Assembly (NCBI GenBank): GCA_963736325.1
Contig: CAVTOG010000002.1
Coordinates: forward strand, 123,035-187,034
Direction of reading: 5' to 3'
DNA: 64,000 nt
Origin: Actinoallomurus sp963736325
Lineage (GTDB): Bacteria > Actinomycetota > Actinomycetes > Streptosporangiales > Streptosporangiaceae
Shown: positions 45,220 to 53,179 of the stretch, in pieces
Layout: every line of letters begins with the position of its first letter
Numbering within the stretch: position 1 is the stretch's first letter
Notes under the pieces: model-generated
What the model was told of the DNA's origin: nothing
Seen by the model: the letters and a program-made list of their open reading frames with translations, nothing else
The model's database searches: none
Made by a program: the position numbers and the translations under genes

Positions 45220-45273
45220 ATGATCGTTCACCTTGACGACCGGGCGCACCTCCTCGCTCACTCTCGCCGCTGA
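45220..45273 (+). CDS. candidate 17-residue leader peptide upstream of the epoxide hydrolase gene
   Basis: An ATG at 45220 follows a strong AGGAGG site (45206-45211) at a good distance and encodes MIVHLDDRAHLLAHSRR before a stop. It ends 39 bases before the epoxide hydrolase start, and GGAGGGCGCCCTCC, a perfect palindrome at 45285-45298, lies between them. A short, well-initiated frame ending in HSRR next to a hairpin recalls the translated leader peptides found before sulfur-metabolism genes in actinomycetes, although the usual Cys is missing. Translation is inferred, not shown. Confidence 0.4.
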   Translation: MIVHLDDRAHLLAHSRR

Positions 45274-45284
45274 CGACCGCGCGC

Positions 45285-45298
45285 GGAGGGCGCCCTCC
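45285..45298. promoter_or_regulatory. palindrome between the leader frame and the epoxide hydrolase gene
   Basis: GGAGGGCGCCCTCC is a perfect 14-base palindrome six bases before the GGAGG ribosome-binding site of the gene at 45313. In RNA it could form a hairpin that competes with, or is controlled by, translation of the short frame at 45220-45273. Confidence 0.35.
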
Positions 45299-45312
45299 AT
45301 CTCGGAGGACCC

Positions 45313-46452
45313 ATGTCCGTCTCACCTTTCCGCATCGACGTCCCCGACGACGTGCTCTCCGACCTGCGAACGCGCATCGGGGCGACCCGCTTCACCCCGG
45401 CCTCGGACTCACGCCCCTGGGCGGCCGGTGCCGACCCCGCCTACCTGCGGTCGCTGCTCGCCTACTGGGGCGGCGGCTTCGACTGGCGCGCCGCCGAGAC
45501 CCGTCTCAACCGGCTGCCGCACTACCGCGCCGGCATCGGCGGGCGGAACACCCATTTCGTCCACGTACGCGCGGCGGGCGACCGGCCCGGCATGCCGCTG
45601 ATCCTCACGCACGGGTGGCCGAGCAGCTTCCTGGAGATGCTGCCGCTGATCCCGCCGCTGACCGACCCGGCGGCGCACGGCGGCGACCCCGCGGACGCCT
45701 TCGACGTCGTGATCCCCTCGCTGCCCGGATTCCTGTTCTCCGACCTGCCGGCCGACGGCGTGGTCACCCGCGACGCCGTCGCCGAGACCTGGCACACGCT
45801 GATGACCGAGGAGCTGGGCTACCGACGTTACGGCGCGTACGGCGGTGACATCGGCGCGGGCGTGACGAGCTGGCTGGGCGCCCTGCATCCCGAGAGCGTC
45901 ACCGGCGTCCACGTCATCCATCCGAGCGCGCCTGCGGACCCCGGAGAGCTGTCGGAGCCCGAGCGCACCTTCCTCGCGGCCCTCGACGCCTACGACGTCC
46001 AGGACGGCGGATACAGCTCGATCATGTGCACCCGTCCGGACACGATCGCCGCGGCCCTGCAGGACTCCCCCGCCGGGCTGGCCGCCTGGATCATCGACAA
46101 GTTCCGCGACTGGAGCGACTGTGCGGGCGACCTCGACGGCCGCTTCTCCCGCGATGACCTCCTGACGCTGATCACGCTGTACTGGGCGACCGGCACGATC
46201 GGCTCGTCGTTCCGCCAGTACTACGACTGGGAACGGACCCCGCCGCGGCCCATGGTCGACGTCCCGGCCGGCGTCACGATGAGCGCCGAGCCGGTCTTCC
46301 GCGACCTGCCCCGGCGGCTGGCCGAGCGCAGTTACTCCGACATCCGCCAGTGGCGCGGGCCGACGGCCGGCGGCCACTTCATGCCCATGGAGGAGCCCGC
46401 CCTGCTCACCACCGATCTGAGGGACTTCTTCCGGCCGCTACGCGTCGGCTGA
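45313..46452 (+). CDS. epoxide hydrolase, alpha/beta-hydrolase fold with EHN domain
   Basis: 379 residues of the microsomal-type epoxide hydrolase group, which opens epoxides to diols. The N-terminal EHN lid region (FRIDVPDDVLSDLRTRIGATRF and AYWGGGFDWRAAETRLNRLPHYRA) is followed by the oxyanion motif THGWPSSFLEMLPLIPPL near 98-115, the nucleophile Asp in YGGDIGAGVTSWLG near 179 and the catalytic His in AGGHFMPMEEP near 353. It begins after the leader-peptide-like frame at 45220, with GGAGG in front of the ATG. No link to the polysaccharide genes is evident. Confidence 0.85.
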   Translation: MSVSPFRIDVPDDVLSDLRTRIGATRFTPASDSRPWAAGADPAYLRSLLAYWGGGFDWRAAETRLNRLPHYRAGIGGRNTHFVHVRAAGDRPGMPLILTHGWPSSFLEMLPLIPPLTDPAAHGGDPADAFDVVIPSLPGFLFSDLPADGVVTRDAVAETWHTLMTEELGYRRYGAYGGDIGAGVTSWLGALHPESVTGVHVIHPSAPADPGELSEPERTFLAALDAYDVQDGGYSSIMCTRPDTIAAALQDSPAGLAAWIIDKFRDWSDCAGDLDGRFSRDDLLTLITLYWATGTIGSSFRQYYDWERTPPRPMVDVPAGVTMSAEPVFRDLPRRLAERSYSDIRQWRGPTAGGHFMPMEEPALLTTDLRDFFRPLRVG

Positions 46453-46528
46453 GCCCTGAGCGGGGCATGGAAGGATCGAACCATGCCCCGCTCCTGCCCG
46501 GCGCGGGCCAACCGGAGAGGCGACGCCG

Positions 46529-46987
46529 ATGGCACCGAGGATCGCGACCGCTGACAAGGTCGAACGGCCCGAACTCCTCGACTTCCTGCGCACGCGCCAC
46601 CACGGCCTGCTGGCCACCACGCGGTCGGACGGACGGCCGCAGATGTCCCCGGTGAGCTGCGGCGTCGACTCTGAGGGCCGCATCCTCGTCTCGACGTATC
46701 CCGAGCGCGCCAAGGCACGTAACGCCCGCCGCGACGCCCGTACGTCGATCTGTGTGCTGTCCGACGACTGGGACGGCCCGTACGTCCAGGTCGATGGGCA
46801 CGCCGAGGTGCTCGACATGCCGGAGGCCGTGGAGGACTTCGTCGAGTACTACCGGTGCATCGCCGGCGAGCACCCCGATTGGGATGAATACCGCCAGGCC
46901 ATGCACCGGCAGAACAAGTCCCTGATCCGCATCACGATCGAGGCCTGGGGCCCGATCGCCACGGGAGGCTTCCCTCCCGCCCGTTGA
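46529..46987 (+). CDS. F420-dependent PPOX-class oxidoreductase family protein
   Basis: 152-residue split-barrel flavin/deazaflavin-binding protein of the pyridoxamine-5'-phosphate-oxidase superfamily. The pattern LDFLRTRHHGLLATTRSDGRPQMSPVSCGVDSEGRILVST, followed by KARNARRDARTSICVLSDDWDGPYVQVDGHAEV, is that of the TIGR03618-type F420-dependent enzymes common in actinomycetes. The substrate is unknown. It is convergent with cysN; the two stop codons lie at 46987 and 46988, directly abutting. Confidence 0.82.
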   Translation: MAPRIATADKVERPELLDFLRTRHHGLLATTRSDGRPQMSPVSCGVDSEGRILVSTYPERAKARNARRDARTSICVLSDDWDGPYVQVDGHAEVLDMPEAVEDFVEYYRCIAGEHPDWDEYRQAMHRQNKSLIRITIEAWGPIATGGFPPAR

Positions 46988-48250
46988 TCAGCGGCTCTCC
47001 ATGATCATTCCGGCGGCGACGGTGGCGTTGGTGGCCTCGTCGATGAGGATGAAACCGCCGGTCGTGCGGTTACGGCTGTAGTCGTCGGCGAACAGCGGCT
47101 GGGTGACGCGGAGGGCGACCCGGCCGATCTCGTTGAGCTCCAGCCGGGTGGCGTCCTCGTCGCGGTGCAGCGTGTTGACGTCGAGCCGGTAGAGCAGGTC
47201 CTTGACCATGACACGGGCCGTACGCGTCGTGTGCTTGATGACCAGCTTGCCGCGCGGCGCGAGGGCGCGTTCGTCGGACATCCAGCAGACCATCGCCTCG
47301 ACGTCCTGGGCGACCTGCGGCTTGTTGTGCGGCCGGCAGATCATGTCACCGCGCGAGATGTCGATGTCGTCCTCCAGGAGGAGCGTCACGGACATCGGCG
47401 CGAACGCCTCGTCGACCGGGCCGTCGGCGGTGTCGATCCGCTTGATGCGCGTGGTCAGCCCGGACGGCAGGTGCATGACCTCGTCGCCGGGCTTGATCAC
47501 GCCGCCCGCGACCTGGCCCGCGTAGCCGCGGTAGTCGTGCAGCTCCGGGTCGGTCGACTTGTGCGGGCGGATGACGTACTGGACCGGGAACCGCACGTCG
47601 ATCAGGTTGCGGTCCGAGGCGATGTGGAGGTTCTCCAGGTGGTGCAGCAGCGACTGCCCCTCGTACCAGGGCATGTTCGGCGACCGGCTGACGACGTTGT
47701 CGCCGTGCAGCGCCGAGATCGGGATGAACGTCAGGTCCGAGACCGACAGCTTGGCCGCGAACGACGTGAACTCGTCCTTGATCCGCTCGAAGGTGGCCTG
47801 GTCGTAGTCGACGAGATCCATCTTGTTGACCGCGAGCACGAGGTGCGGCACCCGCAGCAGCGTCGCCAGGAAGGCGTGCCGCCGCGACTGCTCCAGCAGG
47901 CCCTTGCGCGCGTCGATCAAGATGATCGCCAGGTCGGCCGTTGACGCGCCGGTCACCATGTTCCGGGTGTACTGGATGTGCCCCGGGGTGTCGGCGATGA
48001 TGAACTTCCGTTTGGGCGTGGCGAAGTAGCGGTACGCCACGTCGATCGTGATGCCCTGTTCGCGCTCGGCGCGCAGGCCGTCGGTGAGCAGCGCGAGGTT
48101 GGTGGTCTCCTCGCCGCGGTCACGGCTGGTGCGCTCCACCGCCTCCATCTGGTCTTCGAAGATCGACTTGGAGTCGTAGAGCAGCCGGCCGATGAGGGTC
48201 GACTTGCCGTCGTCCACCGAACCCGCGGTGGCGAGTCTCAGGATGTCCAT
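46988..48250 (-). CDS. cysN: sulfate adenylyltransferase subunit 1 (GTPase subunit)
   Basis: 420 residues. Together with CysD it makes APS from sulfate and ATP, using GTP hydrolysis to drive the reaction. The GTPase motifs are GSVDDGKSTLIGRLLYDSK (G1) at about 9-27, the REQGITIDVAYRYF switch, ADTPGHIQYTRNMVTGAS (G3) and NKMDLVDY (G4). The two EF-Tu-like beta domains follow (FPVQYVIRPHKSTDPELHDYRGYAGQVAGG). No C-terminal APS kinase is fused, in keeping with the separate kinase domain at 22664. It is last in the glycosylphosphotransferase-cysQ-cysD-cysN run, 46 bases after cysD. Confidence 0.93.
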   Translation of the reverse strand: MDILRLATAGSVDDGKSTLIGRLLYDSKSIFEDQMEAVERTSRDRGEETTNLALLTDGLRAEREQGITIDVAYRYFATPKRKFIIADTPGHIQYTRNMVTGASTADLAIILIDARKGLLEQSRRHAFLATLLRVPHLVLAVNKMDLVDYDQATFERIKDEFTSFAAKLSVSDLTFIPISALHGDNVVSRSPNMPWYEGQSLLHHLENLHIASDRNLIDVRFPVQYVIRPHKSTDPELHDYRGYAGQVAGGVIKPGDEVMHLPSGLTTRIKRIDTADGPVDEAFAPMSVTLLLEDDIDISRGDMICRPHNKPQVAQDVEAMVCWMSDERALAPRGKLVIKHTTRTARVMVKDLLYRLDVNTLHRDEDATRLELNEIGRVALRVTQPLFADDYSRNRTTGGFILIDEATNATVAAGMIMESR

Positions 48251-48296
48251 GCCAGTGCTTCCTCATCGCTCGTCGCCGCCGGGGACACTCCACGCA

Positions 48297-49226
48297 TCAG
48301 AAGTATCCCTCTCGCTTGCGGTCCTCCATGGCGGCCTCGCTGGACCGGTCGTCGGCGCGGGTCTGACCGCGCTCGGTGATGCGCGTGGCCGCGATCTCCT
48401 CCATCACCTCGTCGATGGTGACGGCGGTCGACTCGACGGCGCCCGTGCAGCTCATGTCGCCGACCGTCCGGTAGCGGACGCTCGTCTCGTACACGGGCTC
48501 GTCGTCGCCCCGGTTGGAGTACGGGCTGTCGGCGAGCAGCATGCCGTCGCGTTCGAAGACCCGGCGCGTGTGCGAGAAGTAGATGGAGGGGATCTCCAGC
48601 TCCTCGCGCTTGAGGTACTCCCAGATGTCCAGCTCGGTCCAGTTGGAGATCGGGAAGACGCGGATGTGCTCGCCCTGGCGGATCCGCGTGTTGTAGAGGC
48701 TCCACAGCTCGGGCCGCTGGTTCTTGGGGTCCCACTGGCCGAAGTCGTCGCGGAAGGAGAACACCCGCTCCTTGGCCCGCGCCTTCTCCTCGTCGCGCCG
48801 TGCGCCGCCGAACGCCGCGTCGAACCGGTGCTCCCCGATGGCGTCCAGCAGGGTCGTGGTCTGCAGCCGGTTGCGGCTGGCCCTCCGCCCGGTCTCCTCC
48901 GCGACACGCCCCTGGTCGATCGAGGCCTGCACCGAGGCGACCACGAGGCGTACGCCGAGCCGGGCGACGTTGCGGTCGCGGTAGTCGATGACCTCGGGGA
49001 AGTTGTGCCCGGTGTCCACGTGCATGACCGAGAAGGGGATCTTGGCCGGCCAGAAGGCCTTCTCCGCCAGGCGCAGCATCACGATGCTGTCCTTGCCTCC
49101 GGAGAACAGCAGAACAGGGCGTTCGAACTCGGCCGCGACCTCACGAATGATGTGGATCGACTCGGCTTCCAGAACGTCTAGTTGAGATGTCCGGTAGGCA
49201 CGTACCTCAGCGGCGCTGGGCTGCAT
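48297..49226 (-). CDS. cysD: sulfate adenylyltransferase subunit 2
   Basis: 309 residues; the catalytic PP-loop ATPase that adenylates sulfate. The PP-loop is VLLFSGGKDSIVMLRLAEKAF near residues 38-58, followed by FSVMHVDTGHNFPEVIDYRD, the DAAFGGARRDEEKARAKERVFSFRD loop and the NWTELDIWEYLKREELEIPS segment, all diagnostic of CysD. The ATG at 49226 lies 24 bases after the cysQ stop. It forms a complex with CysN encoded immediately downstream. Confidence 0.95.
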   Translation of the reverse strand: MQPSAAEVRAYRTSQLDVLEAESIHIIREVAAEFERPVLLFSGGKDSIVMLRLAEKAFWPAKIPFSVMHVDTGHNFPEVIDYRDRNVARLGVRLVVASVQASIDQGRVAEETGRRASRNRLQTTTLLDAIGEHRFDAAFGGARRDEEKARAKERVFSFRDDFGQWDPKNQRPELWSLYNTRIRQGEHIRVFPISNWTELDIWEYLKREELEIPSIYFSHTRRVFERDGMLLADSPYSNRGDDEPVYETSVRYRTVGDMSCTGAVESTAVTIDEVMEEIAATRITERGQTRADDRSSEAAMEDRKREGYF

Positions 49227-49250
49227 CTGGAAACTCCCGGGTCGGCTCTC

Positions 49251-50006
49251 TTACAGGACGGCCCGGATGGCGGCGAGCAGCGAGTGCGCCAGGGCCGGGT
49301 GGCATACCAGAATATCCGGGAGTTTGACGTCCTCTTCGTTGTATGTGAGAGGAGATCCGTCGATGCGCGACGCGTGGGCGCCGGCGGAGGCCGCGACGGC
49401 GACCGGAGCCGCGGAGTCCCATTCGTACTGGCCGCCCGCGTGGACGTAGGCGTCGACCTCACCCAGCAACACCGAGGCGACCTTCGCGCCGGCCGAGCCG
49501 ATCGGCACCAGCTCCACCTCGGCGTCGAGATGATCGACGAGCCGCTCGGTGAACTCCGGCGGCCGCGTGCGGCTCACCGCGATCCGGATGTGGCCGGTGT
49601 CGGTCTCCGGCAGCGCCGGCGGCTCGGCGGTCGAGAGCGTACGAGCCCTGCCGGGCAGCGCCACCGCGCCGGCGGTCAGCCCCGCCGAGCGCTCCCAGAG
49701 CGCGACGTGGACGGCCCAGTCGGAGCGGCCCTCCTCGGCGTACTCCCGTGTGCCGTCGAGGGGGTCGACGATCCAGACACGCTCGGCGTCGAGCCGTGCC
49801 GGGTCGTCCTTACCCTCCTCGCTCAGGACCTTGTCGGTCGGGCGCTGGCGCGCGAGGGCGTCCACCAGGAGGAGATGGGCCTCACGGTCGCCCGTGTCGC
49901 GGAGGTGCTTGAGGTCACCGAAACCGTGGTCGGAGCGCAGCCGGAGCAGCAGTGCGCCCGCCTCCGCGGCCAGGTCCCGTGCGAGGGCGTGGTCGTCTTG
50001 CGTCAC
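49251..50006 (-). CDS. cysQ: 3'(2'),5'-bisphosphate nucleotidase (PAP phosphatase)
   Basis: 251-residue member of the inositol-monophosphatase superfamily. The metal-binding motif WIVDPLDGTREYAEEG near residues 79-94 and the second motif YEWDSAAPVAVAASAGA near 202-218 identify it. CysQ turns adenosine 3',5'-bisphosphate, the by-product of sulfotransferases and PAPS reductase, into AMP, and can hydrolyse PAPS. Its place directly between the initiating glycosylphosphotransferase and cysD matches a need to remove PAP while a polymer is sulfated. The start is a GTG at 50006 with GAGAGAAG upstream, 15 bases past the previous stop. Confidence 0.9.
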   Translation of the reverse strand: MTQDDHALARDLAAEAGALLLRLRSDHGFGDLKHLRDTGDREAHLLLVDALARQRPTDKVLSEEGKDDPARLDAERVWIVDPLDGTREYAEEGRSDWAVHVALWERSAGLTAGAVALPGRARTLSTAEPPALPETDTGHIRIAVSRTRPPEFTERLVDHLDAEVELVPIGSAGAKVASVLLGEVDAYVHAGGQYEWDSAAPVAVAASAGAHASRIDGSPLTYNEEDVKLPDILVCHPALAHSLLAAIRAVL

Positions 50007-50021
50007 GAACTTCTCTCTAAG

Positions 50022-51500
50022 TCAGTAGGCGCCGGAGCCGCGGGCAACCGCGGACCAAGTTTTCCACAGGATCTGCAAGTCCAAGGTCAAGGACCAGTTC
50101 TCCACATAACGCAGGTCGAGCCGGACGGATTCCTCCCAGGAGAGATCGGCTCGACCGCTCACCTGCCACAGCCCCGTCATGCCCGGTCGCACGACGAGCC
50201 TGCGGCGGACGTCGTCGCCGTACTGGACGACCTCCTCGGGCAGCGGCGGACGCGGCCCCACCAGGGACATGTCGCCGCGCAGCACGTTGATCAGCTGGGG
50301 CAGCTCGTCGAGCGAGTAGCGCCGCAGCCAGCCTCCGATCCGCGTCACGCGCGGGTCGTTTCTGATCTTGAATAGGACGCCGTCGTGGTCGTTGTGCTGG
50401 ATCAGCGCGGCCTTGCGCTGCTCGGCGTCGACCACCATCGTGCGGAACTTCAGCACCGTGAAGTCACGGCCGTCGCGTCCGACGCGTACCTGCCGGAACA
50501 GCGCGGGCCCCTTGCTGCCCGAGCGGATCGCGATGGCGATCACCGCCAGCATCGGCGACAGGACGATCAGGGCCAGGGACGCGCCGAGGCGGTCGAAGGC
50601 GCTCTTGACGACCCGGCGCGCGCCGCTGAGCTCCGGGTGCTCCACGTGCAGCAGCGGCAGGCCGGCGACCGGGCGTATCGACGTGCGGGGGCCGGCCACC
50701 TCCATCAGCGCGGGTGCGACGACGAGGTCGACGTCGTCCTTCTCCAGCTGCCAGGCGAGCCGGCGCAGCGCGACGCCGTCCAGCTCCGGACAGGCAAGCA
50801 CGGCGACCGTGCACGCGCGGGACCGCTCGACGACCATGCCGACGCCGCCGAAGTCACCGACGACCGGCACGCCCTCGATCTCGGCGACGGCGTCGTCGCC
50901 GATGGCCAGCATCGGCGGCAGGCAGGCGGCGATGATCTCCATGCCGTGGTAGCGCTCGCGGCGCAGCTGCCGGATCAGGTCGGCGACCGCTGCGCGGTGC
51001 CCGACCGCGACGACGCGGCGCATGTGCTTGCCGGCCTTGCGCTTGCGGTGCAGGCGTTTGCGCAGTTCGTAGCGGCCGTACAGGCCGAAGAACGTGCTCA
51101 GGGGCAGCGCGGCGATGACGTAACCGCGCGCCACCTCGGTCTTGGTCGCGTACGCGACGATCGCGACCGTCGCCGTCAGTGTGAAGCCGGCTTGCAGGAC
51201 CCGGCGGAACTCCTCGGGCCCGACGCCGAACAGCCGCTGCTCATAGCCGCGCGCGAGGCTGAGCACGCCGATCCACAGGAACGGGAGGGCGAAGCTGAGC
51301 ACGATGTACGGAGTGCTCCACGGGCTGCCGACGGAGGGGTAGCGGAACCGGACGCCGAAGGCGATGACCCCGGCCAGTAGAGCCGCCATGAAGTCCACAC
51401 AAAGGGCCTGCCAGGCATAACGGGACGTCCATGCCGCAACGTGCTCCCGTGTGCCGTCGACGGCGCGTACTTTGGTCCGGACCTTGTCGACGACCGCCAT
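50022..51500 (-). CDS. exopolysaccharide polyprenyl glycosylphosphotransferase (initiating enzyme)
   Basis: 492 residues. Transfers the first sugar-1-phosphate onto undecaprenyl phosphate to begin repeat-unit synthesis. The N-terminus has four to five membrane helices (for example ALCVDFMAALLAGVIAFGVRF and VLSFALPFLWIGVLSLARG), a Rossmann-like CoA-binding-type middle domain comes next, and a re-entrant helix leads into the conserved catalytic domain: KGPALFRQVRVGRDGRDFTVLKFRTMVVDAEQ and VGPRPPLPEEV with PGMTGLWQVSGR. This matches WbaP/WcaJ-like proteins. It is the first gene of the run with cysQ, cysD and cysN and lies apart from the other polysaccharide genes, on the opposite strand. Confidence 0.9.
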   Translation of the reverse strand: MAVVDKVRTKVRAVDGTREHVAAWTSRYAWQALCVDFMAALLAGVIAFGVRFRYPSVGSPWSTPYIVLSFALPFLWIGVLSLARGYEQRLFGVGPEEFRRVLQAGFTLTATVAIVAYATKTEVARGYVIAALPLSTFFGLYGRYELRKRLHRKRKAGKHMRRVVAVGHRAAVADLIRQLRRERYHGMEIIAACLPPMLAIGDDAVAEIEGVPVVGDFGGVGMVVERSRACTVAVLACPELDGVALRRLAWQLEKDDVDLVVAPALMEVAGPRTSIRPVAGLPLLHVEHPELSGARRVVKSAFDRLGASLALIVLSPMLAVIAIAIRSGSKGPALFRQVRVGRDGRDFTVLKFRTMVVDAEQRKAALIQHNDHDGVLFKIRNDPRVTRIGGWLRRYSLDELPQLINVLRGDMSLVGPRPPLPEEVVQYGDDVRRRLVVRPGMTGLWQVSGRADLSWEESVRLDLRYVENWSLTLDLQILWKTWSAVARGSGAY

Positions 51501-51550
51501 GCCACCCCTTGCCGAACGTCCAAACGTAACCTTCTGGTAGCAGGACGCCC

Positions 51551-51597
51551 GATGTCTGCCTGCGGTTCACCTGTTCGTTCCACGTGTGACAGACATC
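51551..51597 (-). promoter_or_regulatory. inverted repeat upstream of the glycosylphosphotransferase operon
   Basis: GATGTCTG (51551-51558) and CAGACATC (51590-51597) are exact 8-base inverted copies about 50-100 bases ahead of the start at 51500. With the hairpin at 51666-51689 this puts several GATGTC/GACATC elements in the 51501-51709 gap. They could be binding sites for a regulator of the operon. No known motif is recognised and no -35/-10 pair is clear. Confidence 0.35.
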
Positions 51598-51665
51598 CTA
51601 TGGGCCACAGTGACGCCATCACGGTGCTTCTACACCATTCGTCCCGTGCAGGTCGCCGTTACTCA

Positions 51666-51689
51666 CGGATGTCCGACTCTGGACATCCG
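51666..51689 (-). terminator. hairpin downstream of pth
   Basis: CGGATGTCC and GGACATCCG form a 9-base perfect stem with loop GACTCT, starting 20 bases past the pth stop. It probably ends the glmU-prs-rplY-pth side before the polysaccharide operon begins. There is no T-run. Confidence 0.5.
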
Positions 51690-51709
51690 CACCAACGGCA
51701 TAGCCCCGC

Positions 51710-52291
51710 TCACGGCTCGGTGTGGAAGGTGTTCTGCGTGCGTTCCAGGCCGTCCTTGACGAGCGCCTCGACCGCGTCGGCGGCGCGCCCGACGTTCAGC
51801 TCCAGCTCCTTGCGCTCGGTGCCGGAGAAGTCACGCAGCACGAAGGCCGCGGCGTCCATTCGCCCTGGCGGCCGGCCGATGCCGAAGCGTACGCGCAGGT
51901 AGTCGCGGCCTCCCAGCGACTTGGTGATCGAACGCAGCCCGTTGTGGCCATTGTCGCCGCCGCCGCGCTTGAGCCGCAGCGTGCCGTAGGGGATGTCGAG
52001 CTCGTCGTGGACGACCACGATCCGATCGAGCGGCACCTTGTAGAAGTCGCTCAGCGCCTTCACCGGGCCACCGGACTCGTTCATGTACGAGCGGGGCTTG
52101 GCCAGCACCACCCGGACACCCGCGAGGCGCCCTTCGACGACTTCGGCGCGCGAGCGGTGCGCCTTGAAACGGCCCCCGGCCCAGCCGGCCAGGATGTCGA
52201 GGACCATGAACCCGGCGTTGTGCCGGTTGCCGGCGTACTCCGGGCCCGGGTTGCCCAGACCGACGATGAGCCAGGGCTCCTCCGGGGCCAT
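51710..52291 (-). CDS. pth: peptidyl-tRNA hydrolase
   Basis: 193 residues. Releases tRNA from prematurely dropped peptidyl-tRNA. The signature WLIVGLGNPGPEYAGNRHNAGFMVLD holds the substrate-binding Asn and catalytic His (residue 25 area), and VVHDELDIPYGTLRLKRGGGDNGHNGLRSI near 94-124 is the second signature. I chose the ATG at 52291 with GGAGG just upstream; the frame is open for 15 further codons. It follows rplY after a strong terminator, so it may have its own promoter or rely on read-through. It marks the right border of the accessory locus. Confidence 0.95.
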   Translation of the reverse strand: MAPEEPWLIVGLGNPGPEYAGNRHNAGFMVLDILAGWAGGRFKAHRSRAEVVEGRLAGVRVVLAKPRSYMNESGGPVKALSDFYKVPLDRIVVVHDELDIPYGTLRLKRGGGDNGHNGLRSITKSLGGRDYLRVRFGIGRPPGRMDAAAFVLRDFSGTERKELELNVGRAADAVEALVKDGLERTQNTFHTEP

Positions 52292-52310
52292 CGAACCTCC
52301 AACGCGAAAA

Positions 52311-52328
52311 GCGCCCCCGAGGGGGCGC
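52311..52328 (-). terminator. intrinsic terminator after rplY
   Basis: GCGCCCCC and GGGGGCGC form an 8-base GC-only stem with a two-base centre; on the minus strand it is followed at once by TTTTCGCG. This is the clearest stem-plus-U-tract terminator in the window. It lies 17 bases past the rplY stop and about 20 bases before the pth start. Confidence 0.75.
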
Positions 52329-52345
52329 CTTCGCACTCGTCTTCG

Positions 52346-52993
52346 TTACTCCGAGTCGCCCTCGGACTTGGTCTCGCCCTCGGCCGCCTCGGCCTCGGCG
52401 GTCTCGGTGGCGGCCTCGGCCTCTCCGCCGAGGTCGGCCTCCATCTGCTCGGCGGTCGGCGCCGCGATGACGTGGAGAACGAGCGTCTCTTCGTCGGCGA
52501 TGAGCGTGGCGCCGGACGGGAGCTTCAGGTCCTTGGCGTGCACGGAGGTGCCGATCTCCATGCCGTCGACGTCGATGTCGATGGACTGCGGGATGTGGGT
52601 CGCCTCGGCCTCGATCGAGACCTGGACGAGCTGCTGGTCGAGCATGCCGCCCGGCTGGACGTCGCCGCTGACCTGGAGCGGGACCTCGACGGTGACCTTC
52701 TCGCCGCGCTTCACGACAAGCAGGTCGACGTGCTCGAGGAAGCCCTTCAGCGGGTCACGCTGGACGTCCTTCGGAAGGGCGAGCTCCTCGCCGCCGTCGA
52801 GCCCCTGCAGAACCAGGAGCACGTTGGAGGACTTCAGAGCCAGCATCAGCTCGTGGCCCGGCAGCGCGATGTGGCGCGGGTCGGTGCCGTGACCGTACAG
52901 AACGGCGGGCACTTTGCCGGCCCTGCGAGTGCGCCGTGCAGGGCCCTTACCGAACTCGGTGCGGGGCTCAGCGGCGATGCGTACCTCGGACAC
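52346..52993 (-). CDS. rplY: 50S ribosomal protein L25 (general stress protein Ctc form)
   Basis: 215-residue long form of L25, which binds 5S rRNA. The N-terminal L25 domain (RIAAEPRTEFGKGPARRTRRAGKVPAVLYGHGTDPRHIAL) is followed by the beta-rich TL5/Ctc C-terminal domain (VQRDPLKGFLEHVDLLVVKRGEKVTVEVPL). The last 35 residues are an acidic Glu/Ala tail (GEAEAATETAEAEAAEGE), common in actinomycetes. The start is a GTG at 52993 with AAGGAG before it. It lies between prs and pth in the usual order; the 186-base gap to prs holds no other gene. Confidence 0.95.
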   Translation of the reverse strand: MSEVRIAAEPRTEFGKGPARRTRRAGKVPAVLYGHGTDPRHIALPGHELMLALKSSNVLLVLQGLDGGEELALPKDVQRDPLKGFLEHVDLLVVKRGEKVTVEVPLQVSGDVQPGGMLDQQLVQVSIEAEATHIPQSIDIDVDGMEIGTSVHAKDLKLPSGATLIADEETLVLHVIAAPTAEQMEADLGGEAEAATETAEAEAAEGETKSEGDSE

Positions 52994-53179
52994 GGCAAAA
53001 ACTCCTTGCTGGAATGACGCTTGTCGGTGCTACGTCGACGCACGTGACGCCGAAATTCTGCGGTGCTCCTCGCGGCATACGACCCGGGTCTCCAGAGTCG
53101 CGCAGCGCTGCGTCGGACGCACACGGTCCAACAAGCTTAGCCGATCGGCGTTCCGTTTCGTGCCTCAGGGCCGTCAATA

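Noticed and set aside
21895..51500. Prophage or integrative element for the accessory locus
   Set aside because: No integrase, att-like direct repeats, or phage genes were seen; the only tRNA nearby (tRNA-Gln) is about 4 kb outside and intact.
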